Part shown: positions 34,142 to 45,755 of the stretch, one piece after another | Numbering within the stretch: position 1 is the stretch's first letter | How the letters are laid out: each line of letters opens with the position of its first letter | Assembly: GCA_963575645.1 (NCBI GenBank) | Contig: OY754472.1 | Span: 31,993,401-32,057,400, forward strand | Direction of reading: 5' to 3' | From: Xanthostigma xanthostigma | Taxonomy: Eukaryota > Arthropoda > Insecta > Raphidioptera > Raphidiidae | Length of the DNA: 64,000 nt | Position numbers and translations under genes: made by a program | The notes under the pieces: generated by a model | Told to the model about the DNA's origin: nothing | Database searches by the model: none | What the model saw: the letters and a program-made list of their open reading frames with translations, nothing else

Positions 34142-35090
34142 GACCTATTTAGCTTTCGGGCTGTAGTGCCGCCCGGTGAAAATAGCTTAAAATATGCTCT
34201 GCAAAATTTTCCAGTTTTTTTTTCATGTAAAAAAATTCAATTAAGGCGTTGAACGGTGGTCCTCAGGCAATGTGTGAAGTATTTAATGCATCTGTTCCAT
34301 GCAGAATACTATCTTTGCTTATAGAATCTACTAGTTAGCCAACAAAAATGTAATCGGTTTATTTCAATTGAATATGATCGCGTTCTAGCACTATTAAATA
34401 TTAAGACCACGTACAATTTTATTTTATATCATGATAAAGTATTTTTAAATTACAATCTGCAAGAAAGTAGTAGAGTAACATTAGATATTTGATAGATTTA
34501 TACAATTGTCTAACTATAGATTTCGTAAGCAAAGGCACTACTAATTAATATGGGATATTCTGCTCGTAGTCTAATACCGTATTTAACAGACCGATGTTTC
34601 CCAAAATGTTTTCGATATTAAACAGAAAATCACAGAAAAATACTTCAATTGAAACTGCACAAAATATAAACAACGTAAAATACTCAATGCTAGGCCCCAC
34701 AACCCTTCAGCCAGATATTCGATTTTGTGTTCAGACATTACAAAAGAAGTATTAAACAAGTTTTCACGCTGCCTCAAATACCTATTAAAAATGTTTGATA
34801 GGTCACTTACTATCAGGTCTACAATTTCAGACTTATAAAAATTAAAGCATTGAAAAGATAAAAAAGTTTGTTGTTTTTATACTGACTCATCATAACCTAT
34901 AGAGAAATTCCCCTTAACCTAAAATCTTTAAATAATGGTACGAAGGAAGGTCTCACAAGATAACAAAACTAAAAGAAAAAATTAGTGATACAAAACTTTT
35001 GCACTTAATTTAATTATTTGTTTTTCCTTGTGTTTTTGATGACATAAGTAAGAATTGTTATATTAGTTGATTATACACAGAATAAGTATG
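34142..35090. other. AT-rich DNA, nothing recognised
   Basis: No exon, long frame or repeat border could be supported. Confidence 0.5.
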
Positions 35091-35375
35091 CTTTTCAAAT
35101 AAATAAAATTGTCGACCAATTTTTCTCATACCATATATTGACAAAAAATAATAAAAATACAAATCAATATAGCACAAGATGACGTTTCGATTCGGATTTG
35201 GATCTCCTTCAGAAATATTTAAAAAATATAAAAATTAATTAGTATTAAGTTATTTATTATTATCCAATAGATTGCACGTCATCTTGTGCTATATTGATTT
35301 GTATGTTTATTATTTTTTGTCAATATATGGTCTGAGAAAAATTGGTCGACAATTTTATTTATTTGAAGAGTTCTA
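35091..35375. repeat. Foldback repeat, copy 1
   Basis: AAATAAATAAAATTGTCGAC, ACCATATATTGACAAAAAAT and ACAAATCAATATAGCACAAG on the left recur inverted on the right. The core carries a minus-strand CTGAAGG stem-loop GAAACGTC motif (35178-35212). A second copy is at 37135-37390. Confidence 0.7.
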
Positions 35376-36884
35376 TTCAGACGTTAATCAAAGATATAAG
35401 TATGTTTTTATCTGTATATTATTTTGTTTTCAATAAATAAAAAAAAGTAACGGAAAAAATCCAAAAATAGATCTTAATTTTTATTAAATTGCCATAACGA
35501 TATAAAACATCCAAGGCGCGAGTAGTACTCGCACTTGTCCGTCTTTTGTACACTGTATTTGACAGATTTCGACACATGGTAGGGCATTCTCTAGAATTGA
35601 CAGAAGCTCTGTTCCAAACTCTCTACGAACGGTAATATTACCGTCACAGTCATGCGCTACTAAAACGTGTTCCAACCGAGATTAGAACGGTTCTAGAAGT
35701 ATATTTTAAGCCACAAAATAACGCAAAGTCGACGCATGCGCACAAAACCGATAAAAACAGTTTCGTTTTAGCAGCTGTGCATGTCTGTGACGATTTATAT
35801 TACCATTCGCAGAGAGGTTGGAACAGAGCTAGAATTTCCGGCTGTCAGTTCTGTCAGCCGTTCTGACTGCATCTTCCAAATAATGCATAGGAAATAAGTA
35901 CCTACCATGTCTGATAAAAATTGTTTGAGAATTTCGGCTTAAAATATAAAGTTTCTTTGTTATATGGTGCCTATATGTGCTTAGAGGAAAAAGACAGTAA
36001 AGAAAAATTAATTAAAAAAGTGCTCGAGGTGGAGCGCTAGTATCGCTACAGCAAACGTGATTGGATTCAATTAAGTTGCAGAAAATACGTTTATCTTAAA
36101 AAAGAATTCTAATTTTGTGGACAGACTTCGCTTTTTCTTATATTGCATTTCTTTTACTTTAATTCAAATTGTATCGTCTTATTTTTATTGCATTTAAATT
36201 CGATGAGAATATTGAAAATTAATTGAACAAAGTTACAGTTTATTCAACTATCATTATTTCAAACTTTTTCAAAAGTTCGTTTACAATTGAGTACGTATTA
36301 CAAAAAATATTGATGACTTAAGGGGAGGTATCCGCCTATAGGACCCGGAAAAGAAGGTCATTTTTGTGAATTTTTTCAAGGAAAACTATGTGAATTTTTG
36401 GATTTGGAGTTTTACTATCTAAAAGTATACACATTATGAAATATTATGTTTATTTTTTTTATTTAAAAATATCAACAATTGGGCTTTTGAATGAAATTTT
36501 TTTTTGTCATAAATGGAAATATATAATTCAAAAGTTATATCAAATTAAAAATAATTTTTTGTACCCAGTTCCGAGAACGCGCCGACATTTCCCGAACATA
36601 ATGTGACGTCATAATGTTTTAGTCAATACACATGTAGAAGCCATTGATAGTATACTGCGTATATACATTTTACCATTATGACGTCACAACTGTCAAAAAC
36701 AATTTTAGTGCGTTTGCAGTCACGTGATTTTTTTAAATATTTTATCAATTTTAAATTGCTTATAATTAATTTAAAAAAAGTTTTTTGAAAGTTCTTCGCA
36801 TCGATTATCAATATTATTTATAATAAAGTTTTAAAATACAATAAAAAATCGATAATTATTTTTTTTTCAAAAGCCTAATTGACA
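35376..36884. other. AT-rich DNA, no supported gene
   Basis: TTAAGGGGAGGTATCCGCC near 36319 looks like one end of a TTAA-flanked element, but no matching partner was located. A further GCATGCGCA motif lies at 35738. Confidence 0.4.
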
Positions 36885-37560
36885 AGATTATTGTATGATC
36901 TTTGGAGCGCCGTAAAAAGATCTGCGTAATCGGTACCCACTGGCGTTTCTTCAAAAATTATCTAAAACAAAAAAAACATGAATATTATTAAATTAATTAC
37001 TATAATCTAGTACCTACTTGTCATAGGCGATTTTGAAAATATCGATTTAAGACAAAATGGCGGATGTTTGAATATAAATAGCGATTTTTGGACCAAAAAT
37101 TAATTATTATTTTGCCTATGAAACAAAAACTAAGTAATCAAGTAAATAAAATTGTCGACCAATTTTTCTCAGACCATACGATATATTGACAAAAATGATA
37201 AAAATACAAATCAATATAACATAAAATGACGTTTCGATCCGGATTTGGATCTTCTTCAGAAAAATCTAAAAATATAAAAATTAATTAGTATTAAATTATT
37301 AATTATTATTTATTTACACGAATGATGAAGTTTGGTTGACAATTTTATTTACTTGAAGAGTTCTATTCAGACGTTAATCAAAGATTTAAAAACTAAGTAA
37401 CCAAAAAAAAAAAATATCCTATGACAAGTACTAGATTATAGTATCTAATTTACTAATATTTTTGTTTTTTTGTCTTAGAAGATTTTTGAAGAAACGCCAG
37501 TGGGTACCGATCTTTTTACAGCGCTCCAAAGATCATACAATAATCTTGTCAATTTTTGAT
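36885..37560. mobile_element. Foldback element interrupted by another foldback
   Basis: Arms near 36885-37025 and 37420-37560 are inverted copies (GACAAGATTATTGTATGATC, TTTGGAGCGC, GGTACCCACTGGCGTTTCTT, CTAGTAC and TTGTCATAGG). The foldback at 37135-37390 interrupts the middle. Confidence 0.7.
37135..37390. repeat. Foldback repeat, copy 2
   Basis: Aligns with 35091-35375, including AATTGTCGACCAATTTTTCT and the GAAGAGTTCTATTCAGACGT end. The right inverted arm is partly lost. It carries a minus-strand CTGAAGA stem-loop GAAACGTC motif at 37226-37262. Confidence 0.65.
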
Positions 37561-37985
37561 ATTTTTAAATAAAAAAATAAACATAAACGATTATTTTGAA
37601 ACCGTTCCGCAAAACGTTCTGTTACGAGATCTGAAAAATACCTGTTACTGAAGTCACTGTATATACGAAAAGAGGAAAAGAGGAACGCATCACGGGTAAC
37701 GAAATAATATTTTATAAAAAATTAAATAAAAAAATTGAAATTCGTTCAAAAAAACAATAAAATTTTGAAGTTGGTGCCAATTTAATAAAAATAGGTACTT
37801 ATGTAGAAAGTTTCGGTAATTAAATTAGCACCGATCTCAATTTTATTATTTTCCTCTTTTAAGTGGCTTTTTTTAAGTAGATTCAAGGCCAATCCTTTCA
37901 AAAAAACGAACTTATTAAAAAGGCGTACTTTATTTGGGATATACATAATTCTGAACTTTTATTATAAAGACCATGTAACATAATA
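37561..37985. other. AT-rich DNA, nothing recognised
   Basis: No supported feature before the Helitron at 37986. Confidence 0.5.
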
Positions 37986-38714
37986 TCTATACTAATATAT
38001 AAAGCTGAAGAGTTTGTTTGTCTCGGGAACTATTGGTTCAAATTAAAAAAAAAATTGTTGGATAGCCCATTTATCGAGGAAAGCTATAGGCTATATAATA
38101 TCACGCGACGACCAATAGGAGCGGAGCATCAATAAAAAATGTTGCAAAAAGTTTCTCAAAAATAGCTTCTATTCAGGTGAAATGCCGTAACTACATATTA
38201 TATCAATATTAGGTCGTACATTCACAAGCTCGGCTAGGTCAGTCGGTAGAGCATGCGACTGTTAATATCAAGGTCGTGGGTTCGAGCTCTACGTTGGGCG
38301 AATATATTTTTAATTTTTTTTTTATTTTCTACATTGCTTTCTTTGGCTTACAATTAAATTTATTTTAATTTTATTTACGACTAATAATTAAATAAATCTA
38401 ATTAACAGCTCATTTGAAAACTGTTATAACTAACTATAGGTAGGTTCCTATATAAAAATAATTATCCTACAGTGTTTTCAATTAAATATTTATTATAATG
38501 TATTAATTACAGTAATTATTGATTTAAAAGAAATTTATTACTTAAAAAAAGTATAAATACTGCTTTTTACCGATAAAAACTTTTGTACAATAACTCCTAT
38601 CATCATGAAATTTGGACACAACATTCATCTCCGTAAACTAAGATCTGCGTACTCATGTTCCTCCCTTCCCCATTCGTTCTTTTGCACCCGGGTGAAAACG
38701 GGCGGGACCGCTAG
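37986..38714 (+). mobile_element. Non-autonomous Helitron, copy 3
   Basis: Starts TCTATACTAATATATAAAGC after A (37985) and ends GGGCGGGACCGCTAG before T (38715). It has the same internal order as copy 2, with a short deletion after GTTTGTTTG. The 3' hairpin (CACCCGGGTG) is intact. Confidence 0.87.
38228..38300 (+). pseudogene. tRNA-Lys-like sequence inside Helitron copy 3
   Basis: 73 nt; D arm and TPsiC arm (GTGGG TTCGAGC TCTAC) recognisable. The anticodon loop is CTGTTAA rather than CTCTTAA, and the anticodon stem TGCGA/TATCA pairs only at three positions. Not a functional tRNA. Confidence 0.7.
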
Positions 38715-39699
38715 TATATTATAATATTTTTCCTTTCTTAATATTCAATTTATTACACTAAAGTCTTCATGGAAATTTTTTGAGAATATTATATTAAAAA
38801 ATTGTTTTTCTTATGTCTGTGCAGATTTTTATTAAAAATGATAAGGATATTCCAGTGTACTTATAAAAAATACTTTAAATTTAATTTTTTCTCTTTTGAA
38901 ATTCATTTCAAAGAGCGGTGTATTAAAAACGTACCACTATATATATATATTGAAACTTTTTGAAGTCGAAATGTGGCAGTAATATCATTCAAAGATATTC
39001 CAACCTTCATATGAATAAATTGAATACTGAAAATTTTTAGAACTTCGTTAATTAATAATCTTGCAAAAGTCAATACGTCAAAAAAAGTAAATAAAAACAT
39101 TTAATAATAAAAAAAATAACTGTATTAAATTCCGTGCGTTAAAGTAAGAAAAACAAATTTGGTGAAGGAGAAAAATATACTTACCGATTTCAAGAAGAAC
39201 GAAAAGAAGAGAATCCACTCTTGGCTTATTTCACCAAATCGCTCATTACTATTTGGTAAACATACGCTGAAAGAAGTAAAACAGAAAAAGGGGAAAGTAG
39301 GTAAACAACATGTCCAACAACCTTACATTTTAACGGGATGCTCGTGAAAGAATTTACCAATGGCGGCTCGTCACAAAATTCATCTCTCTTTTTTACCCAC
39401 GACGGAACGGAGCATGTATATGCGTTTATTTATCCGCTATTTTGACCGGGTGCAGAGTATAGAGCAAAGACAACTGAATCGATTGCAACGTGAGCTGTAG
39501 ACTAAATGCGCAATAAATCATGCAACGGTTATAGAGTATGATTTCCATATCGTTTATTAGGAAGTTTTGCGTTTTAAAACTATAATAACAAGGAAGTTCG
39601 ATTCCGATCTATTGCCCACTAGCGGCGCTAATATTCTTCGTTGAAGTAAACGTCGAATTTTTTTTTTACATTTTTCCAAATAAATTATACTAAATATGT
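38715..39699. other. AT-rich DNA, nothing supported
   Basis: The frame at 39159-39347 is lysine-rich, lies next to no splice site I trust, and is probably chance. Confidence 0.4.
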
Positions 39700-40445
39700 T
39701 TTTTTCAATGCAACAACATAAACACTATAATATTTTATATAATAATGGTATAATTTTCATAACGATTTATTCGTTATTATGGCCCGGTAACATAGGCTAC
39801 ATTTATTTTTGAATTTTGGTCCCAGAGGGGAGCAAATTGAAAACAAATAAAAAATAAGTAAAAAAAATAATTTAAATAAAAAATTAGCTCAAAAACTAAA
39901 ACCCGACTACTGAAAAATATGGAACAAGAAAATATTCTCATTTGAAGATAGCCGTGGCCGTATGCCATGATATATTAAGTATATGAGGCCCCTCTAGATG
40001 TAGGTATAGCGTGATGCACTTTGCCCTAGAGCTTATGATCGCTTACTACTGTTAAAATGTAATGTTTTGATAGGGTAGGTGGCATATGACCACGGCTATC
40101 CTCAAATAAAAAAATATTTTCTTGTTGCATACTTTTCAGTAGTCGGTTTTAGTTTTTGAACGTATATTTTTCACAAGAAAGTTTTGTAAAAGGTTTTTTT
40201 TTATAAACTTTATATTTTCGGAAATATTTTGTAGATCTGTTTGTTTTTAAGTTGGCATTAATTTTTATATACCGTGACAACATTTTATTACGATAGCAAA
40301 TATCATAATATTTATTATTAGCCATTACCCGCGTCATTGTACGTCTTAAGAGACATTTTATGTTCTATATTATAATATGTCAAATGTCGATATTTTTAAA
40401 GTTGGAACGGCCCTGTCGCCTAATTGGCTGGAATTTTTTTTCTGT
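39700..40445 (+). repeat. Family B copy interrupted by family D
   Basis: Before 39775: TATATAATAATGGTATAATT with TTTCATAACG, as in the 125-bp units. After 40166: TTCACAAGAAAGTTTTGTAA and the distal CATTACCCGCGTCATTG and GGAACGGCCCTGTCGCCTAA block. Together these reconstitute one family B copy. Confidence 0.65.
39778..40166. mobile_element. Palindromic family D inserted in family B
   Basis: Starts CGTTATTATGGCCCGG and ends in a GTCGGTTTTAGTTTTTGAAC-type arm. It carries the family's inverted CCGTGG(C/T)C(A/G)TATGCCA motifs. It splits family B cleanly, defining both its ends. Confidence 0.65.
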
Positions 40446-40854
40446 GATCAAGTGTTCCGTTTTGTAATAAAAAATTACAGTAGACGATATAATATACCAA
40501 AATTAAACCAACATTACAAAATCTTATATTAAATTAAATGACGAGTCAGCAGTGCTACCAACTTTTAAGTACTTGTACAAAAAAAAAACTTTGCCTACGG
40601 ATTAATTCGTACCCCCGAATGTAAATAGCGGGAAATTTTTAGCTTGCTCTTTGAATGAGGGTCGCTTTTTTCTTTTTTACTTTAACCATCTACAGGATAA
40701 TTTAGATAAGCATAAAACATTCGAAGAACGTCGTTTTAAAGAAGTCATTCCTTCTAGTTAAACATGTTTATTTTATTGTATTTAAAAAAATCAGTGCAAG
40801 TATTTTTAGTGATTTTACGTGTTACTTTGCTTGTTTTCTTACTGGATGTTGTAT
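40446..40854. other. Unassigned DNA
   Basis: No supported feature. Confidence 0.45.
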
Positions 40855-41160
40855 TGCACATACCGCTAAACTAGCGGTATGTGCTTTATTATCGCTTTGT
40901 GCGTCAGAGCTGACTTTCGTTCATATAAGAAGTTATATTTAAGTTAATTTCACACGAAATCCATTCAAATTGAAGCTTTTTGAAAAGAGGAGATTCTAAT
41001 CTATAAAATAGAACCATTTTTAAATCAATTTGAGTTCATAAATACTATTAAAATTGTAATTGAAAATCACAAACAGCAGTTGTCGGTTGGTCTGTACGTA
41101 TGTACGTACGTATGTACGTACGTCACGACTCTACAGATCGCAATTTTGGTCGGATTGCTT
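40855..41160 (+). repeat. Dispersed repeat family E, copy 2
   Basis: TGCACATACCGCTAAACTAG through AACAGCAGTTGTCGGTTGGT parallels 1963-2193, then GTACGTAT/GTACGTAC reiterations (41093-41122). This copy is uninterrupted at the point where copy 1 carries a hAT element. Confidence 0.6.
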
Positions 41161-41380
41161 TGGGTTATATTTTATTCACTTTGTTTACTATCAGACCAGA
41201 ACCCTATTTAAATTCACTAAAATGTGTTCAGTAGTTTAATTTTTATAAACAGTTTTATTTTTTATTATTTTTGACAGCTAATACAGTTTAAAAACAATAT
41301 AATAATTGCTATGAAAATATAGTGTAATCCATAAAACAAGTGCTACACTTGTATACCGTGATAACACCACTGCCCTATTA

Positions 41381-41455
41381 GGCAGCCGTGGCGTAATGGT
41401 TATGCCGTTGGATTCCCAAGGGCAAGGTCCTGGGTTCGATTCCTTACGGTATCAT
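41381..41455 (+). other. tRNA-like module (SINE-type), not a functional tRNA
   Basis: GTGGCGTAATGGTTATGCC is A-box-like and GGTCCTGGGTTCGATTCC is a good B box, with a TTCCCAA loop between. The acceptor strands do not pair well. T-rich sequence follows at once. It follows a family E copy, and a similar arrangement occurs at 45640, so it is probably the head or tail of a SINE-like repeat. Confidence 0.5.
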
Positions 41456-42396
41456 TGACTTTTTTCTTTTTTTTTTCTTTTTATTTTGTTTTATTTTATT
41501 CCACTTGATATTAATTATATATTATATTATGTATAGTTCTTAATTTTTTTTATTTTTGCAAACTTAAAAAAAAATATTTTTTCAATTTTTAATTATTTAT
41601 TTCTTTAAATTTTTAAATCTTTTTAAATTTATTAAAAATATTTTTTAATTGTTATTTTTTTATCATACAGTGGAAAACTTGCGGGATGTGCACTTTTGGT
41701 TTTGCCAACTATTTATTTTTTACTGACTTAAAAAAAAGATGTTAAAATTCGGCATGTATATATATTTTTTTAATGTTTATTCACCGTTAACTTTTTGGGG
41801 GGCTAACCAATTCATCTTGTTCTGAATATTTACGGATTGGTCCTATATGTTTTTTTAAATCGATTCAGTCGGTTTTAACTGACTTTAGAAAGGTTTTTTA
41901 TATATATATTGTAGGAGTTTACTCCTAGTCGTAATAACGGGGCTACGCTCAAAAAAATTTCTTGGCATAGTCTCTCGAACTTCAAAGAAAAAAAATAAAC
42001 AACAAAAAGATTTTTTATTTTTCAAAACACAGATCCACTTTTCTGAGAACACCCGGTATTAAATTTTTGTACAATTTTGAAATGCGAGTTTTGACATTGA
42101 TTAGAATAGGCCGTCATTCAAGGAGGGATTGCCGAGCCGACAGCATCGCATGCAGTTTTGATTGCAACAAGCGGTTTTTTGTTTTGCTAAATGTCGATTT
42201 GAGCAAGAAACACAATTTTGGATTTGTTCAACGAAAAGTGTATGAAATAACGTATGTGAAACTCTGGGCGATTAGCGTGTGAATTTAGATGTTATGATCG
42301 TATTGTCTGCGTACATGTGCTACCACGTGAGTACAACATTCCGTTCTCACGGCTGATTCAATTGAAATAACGCGTCCCTGGTTATTCTATCCTCAG
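41456..42396. other. A/T-rich tract then GC-richer leader-like region
   Basis: 41456-41700 is mostly T/A homopolymer-like. 42060-42396 is GC-richer and could be exon or promoter sequence for the candidate exon at 42397. A possible short intron (GTGAGTAC near 42329 to CTATCCTCAG at 42396) is about 70 nt, a typical insect size, but no in-frame ATG was found upstream. Confidence 0.35.
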
Positions 42397-42601
42397 TGCG
42401 TAACGTTTTGTGCCGAAAAGTGTCGTATTTTGTGGTGATTATCATCGTTGTTGGAGCCCTAATTGGAATATTTTTTCGTCCGCCATCTTCTCCGGTAGAG
42501 GTCAAGTCACGACCTTCGTTTCTGAACCTTGCAATCTGGCAGAGCCTACATCTGTACGAGAAATCGATTAGACCTAGGAAATCTACAGGATCAATCATCA
42601 G
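42397..42601 (+). CDS. Candidate exon with a single transmembrane segment
   Basis: Acceptor TTATTCTATCCTCAG and donor CATCAG before GTATTTGC bound 205 nt, phase 1 in and phase 2 out, open throughout. The translation has a basic start (RNVLCRKV), a strongly hydrophobic helix (SYFVVIIIVVGALIGIFF) and then a polar segment (RPPSSPVEVKSRPSF...LHLYEKSIRPRKS). This suits a type II membrane protein with a short cytoplasmic N-terminus. GC content is well above that of the flanks. No family is recognised. The opposite strand is also open, and the start codon must come from another exon, so support is moderate at best. Confidence 0.35.
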
Positions 42602-43460
42602 GTATTTGCAATAAGAAATACTGTTCAACGTCCCTGTTTGGTTACGTCAGCTACAGGTTACAGGTCAGTTGCTTCACTAATTTAAATTGACGTGATTTAT
42701 GATTCTACGTTCTACAAAAGTACCCGGTTAAATACGCGAAAAATAACGTAAGATTCCAAAATAATAACTTTTCTTTACTTTTGAAAAATTCTGTGAGACG
42801 GGCATTCTTTATTTTTGCTGTAGCGTTCGCTCATGCGCGGTCATTCGAGTTCAGTTCCGGCGACCGAAACTTATAACGAATAAACTTTCAATGTTGGTAA
42901 TAGTGCTAATTTCGCGCACGCGTGTTTTATACAAGTGATCATTGCTCAACGTAAACAAACGTAAATTTAACCTAACTTTCGCTTTGACAGATGTGCAAAT
43001 TGTTGACATCTTAACGTATTGAAAGTTCATTAATTGTAACTTCACTTTGATTTTGAATCTAAAAATAAAAAAAAGAAACAAACGTATTTTTAACTAACAA
43101 TTCTTTAAAGTTAGTATCGCTTCCCTCTTTGTGTTTTTATTTTATGTGTAACTATTGTGTTTACTTCTCGATCAGCTATTCAACGTTCACTTTTAAAGTT
43201 GTTGAGTTTATTCTGTTGCTAATAATTTATTGTTGCTATTTTTGGAGTTCAGCTCTGTCGTCTATTGTTCTTTAAATTCTTTTAACAAAAAAAAAATAGC
43301 TAATCAAGAATCAATCTATTTGTGCAATTTTTTGATTTAAGCATTAAATAGGATTTTGCTTAAGGGACGTTCCTTACAGGTTATGTTGCAAACTTTGATT
43401 TTAAATAAATTTGTGAAACGTTTTTTTTTGGTTGACAGCAAGGTCACATGAAACGCAACA
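42602..43460. other. AT-rich DNA, nothing recognised
   Basis: No continuing exon of the 42397 candidate could be found. Confidence 0.4.
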
Positions 43461-43780
43461 TTGATTGTGTTAAGAACGATTTAAAGCGAATTTTGGGCAA
43501 CAGTTGTTTGCGTTGCGTTACTAAACTAAAATTGGTAATCTCGTGGATTATGTTAAGAACGATTTGAAAACGAATTTTGGGCAAACAGTTGTTTGCGTTG
43601 CGTTACTAAACTAAATTTGGTAATTTTGTTGATTATGTTAATAACGATTTGAAAACGAATTTTGGGCAAACAGTTGTTTGCGTCGCGTTACTAAACTAAA
43701 TTTGGTAATTTTGTTGATTATGTTAATAACGATTTAAAAACGAATTTTGAAAAACGAAATTAGGCAAACTGTGTTTTGTG
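43461..43780 (+). repeat. 85-bp tandem repeat, about 3.5 units
   Basis: Units begin TTAAGAACGATTT / TTAATAACGATTT near 43470, 43553, 43638 and 43723 (spacing 83, 85, 85). Each carries CGAATTTTGGGCAAACAGTT and GCGTTACTAAACTAAATTTG. Confidence 0.85.
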
Positions 43781-44177
43781 TTACCTTGCTACAGCTATTA
43801 TGGTAGTCTTAAAGATTATGTGAAAGCGATTTTCTTTTGTGCCACGTATTAATTGGCGTCAACGAAATAATAATATAAAAAAAAATATATTTTACTTGTG
43901 TCATATAATATTGATGTTATTTGCGTTGTGTAACTACACTTACGTCCGTATCTGGGATCGAATGATCTGTTTACTATTTTTTTAAATGTTCAAACCTGTT
44001 AAATTCTTTCTTAGTGGGTCATTGACCTTGCATGTTAAAATTATTTATTGAATTTTTGTAACTGAATGTTAGGCTGTATTGGATTTTTTTATTCACATTT
44101 TGTTATTAAATTTAGATTTTCAATTAAATTTTCGAACGCATTTTTCTTGGAGGTTAGATCCCTGGTTTCTCTTACAG

Positions 44178-44307
44178 ATGTGGATTAGCTCTGTTAGATT
44201 GCATAATAAGAAGACAATAATCCTGGCGCCCAAAAACTACCCCTAAGCTTATCATCAACCCGAGTTGGGTTAGCTTGGCCTTCTTAAATTCTTGTGACAA
44301 CATACAG
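44178..44307 (+). other. Exon-like segment with strong splice sites but no open frame
   Basis: GGTTTCTCTTACAG precedes it and CATACAG before GTAAGTTCT follows it, both near consensus. All three frames contain stops, the longest being 22 codons from an ATG at its first base. It could be an untranslated or lncRNA exon, a decayed exon, or coincidence. The minus strand is open here but unrecognised. Confidence 0.2.
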
Positions 44308-44995
44308 GTAAGTTCTGACTTCCGGCTGGGGAGAGTAACAGCTACACGACAGAAACGTCCGAACACGACCCGCCCCGCTGAATAAGCTACGCCGTGGCAT
44401 CGTAATAAGAAAAGAATTGGAGTATTAGTTTATCCGGTTTCTCATCTTATAATATATACATATATATTTCTCCGACATTTGTGAACCAATTTTGATAATT
44501 CTTTTCCAGTTTAATAGAGCATTCCTTAAGGGTAGTGTCACATAAGCTTTATTTAAATCAGTTTAGCAGTTTTTTTTTCTAATTTAGTAATAAAATATTA
44601 AGTAAGAAGGCGGTTAAGAACGTGCAAACTACGTATTGCTGTCACTAATAAGTAAAAAATTAAAAATTAAAAAAAAATGATATACCGAGTGTTCAAAAAG
44701 TCCCGAAACGCTTGAATATCTCAGAGAGATCAAGTTTTTTTCAAAAATGTTGCGAATGAAAGTTGCTCATCTCGTTGTAATGTATTTTTCGATCACAAAA
44801 ATTCCTACCAAATGGGTGCCTCCGTGGGGTGGGTGGACCAGGTGGTAACTCTGAAATTTTAAATGGCAACCACAATTTTTTTATTGGCTCGAGTTCTTCG
44901 CCCAAAAAAAACAGCTTTTGTCCCAAACTTTTTTTACAGATCACCAAGTACGCGGGGTAAAATTTTCCGAGTTCCCACTTATGTTTTGTCTACGC

Positions 44996-45317
44996 CAGGG
45001 GTCGGCAACCTGCGGCTCGCGAGCAGCATGCGGCTCTTTTGATGTAAAGTTGCGGTTCTCCAGTTATTTTATTATATAAACCCTTAAAAATCGTCCAATC
45101 GATCCATGATTGAGTATCATGTCTATCTCTCAGCCATTTTCACTCGCGCCTCACCCGCACGCCTCTGTCGCGACGTGTCGTCCTCGGATATATATTATAT
45201 TATACCTATATAAGCAAAAACTATAATGCTGAAAATGTTTAGTGGCTCTTTAAAAACTGGGAAATTTTGTAAATTGTAACTTTTGGCTCTTCCGTCTCAA
45301 AAGGTTGCCGATCTCTA
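44996..45317. mobile_element. hAT MITE, second copy of the 33360 family
   Basis: Starts CAGGGGTCGGCAACCTGCGG and ends AAGGTTGCCGATCTCTA. The flanks GTCTACGC (44988-44995) and GTCTAGGC (45318-45325) are an 8-bp duplication with one mismatch. The interior matches 33360-33704 closely (AATCGATCCATGATTGAGTA). Confidence 0.85.
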
Positions 45318-45639
45318 GTCTAGGCAACATGTCCAAAATTTCCATTAAAAGCTTAAATAAATAGTTTTGTTAAATCCGCAGCATTTCAACTTTAAATAAC
45401 TCTCGCATGTAGTGAAAAAAAATAGAAAGCAAATGTATGTCAACTTGCGCACTGTGAAGTGATTGATAATTTAATTAACGTGAATCTAGGAGTATTGCGA
45501 CAATGACTTTTTACACGCTTTATATTAACTTCACTTGTAAGTTTGTATGTATGTTTGTTTGTAACCTTCCTTTGGACTACAGCAAGTGGTTTATGTAGTA
45601 TAATATGCCAGCACAGTAACTACAGTAGCTAGCCGTGCG

Positions 45640-45715
45640 GCCTAAGGCACGGGTCTTCGCTGACGTCAACTCTCGGAATCACGGGTCGTGAGTTCTAATC
45701 CCGTCCACGCCGAAA
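45640..45715 (+). other. tRNA-like module followed by A-tract
   Basis: GCGGCCTAAGGCACGGG and GTGAGTTCTAATCCCGTCCA resemble the A and B regions of a tRNA with a long variable arm (Leu/Ser-like), then AAAAAAAAAATG. Pairing is poor. It is probably SINE-related rather than a tRNA gene. Confidence 0.4.
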
Positions 45716-45755
45716 AAAAAAATGTTTTTTTTGGCAAATTTTTGACAATAAATTG

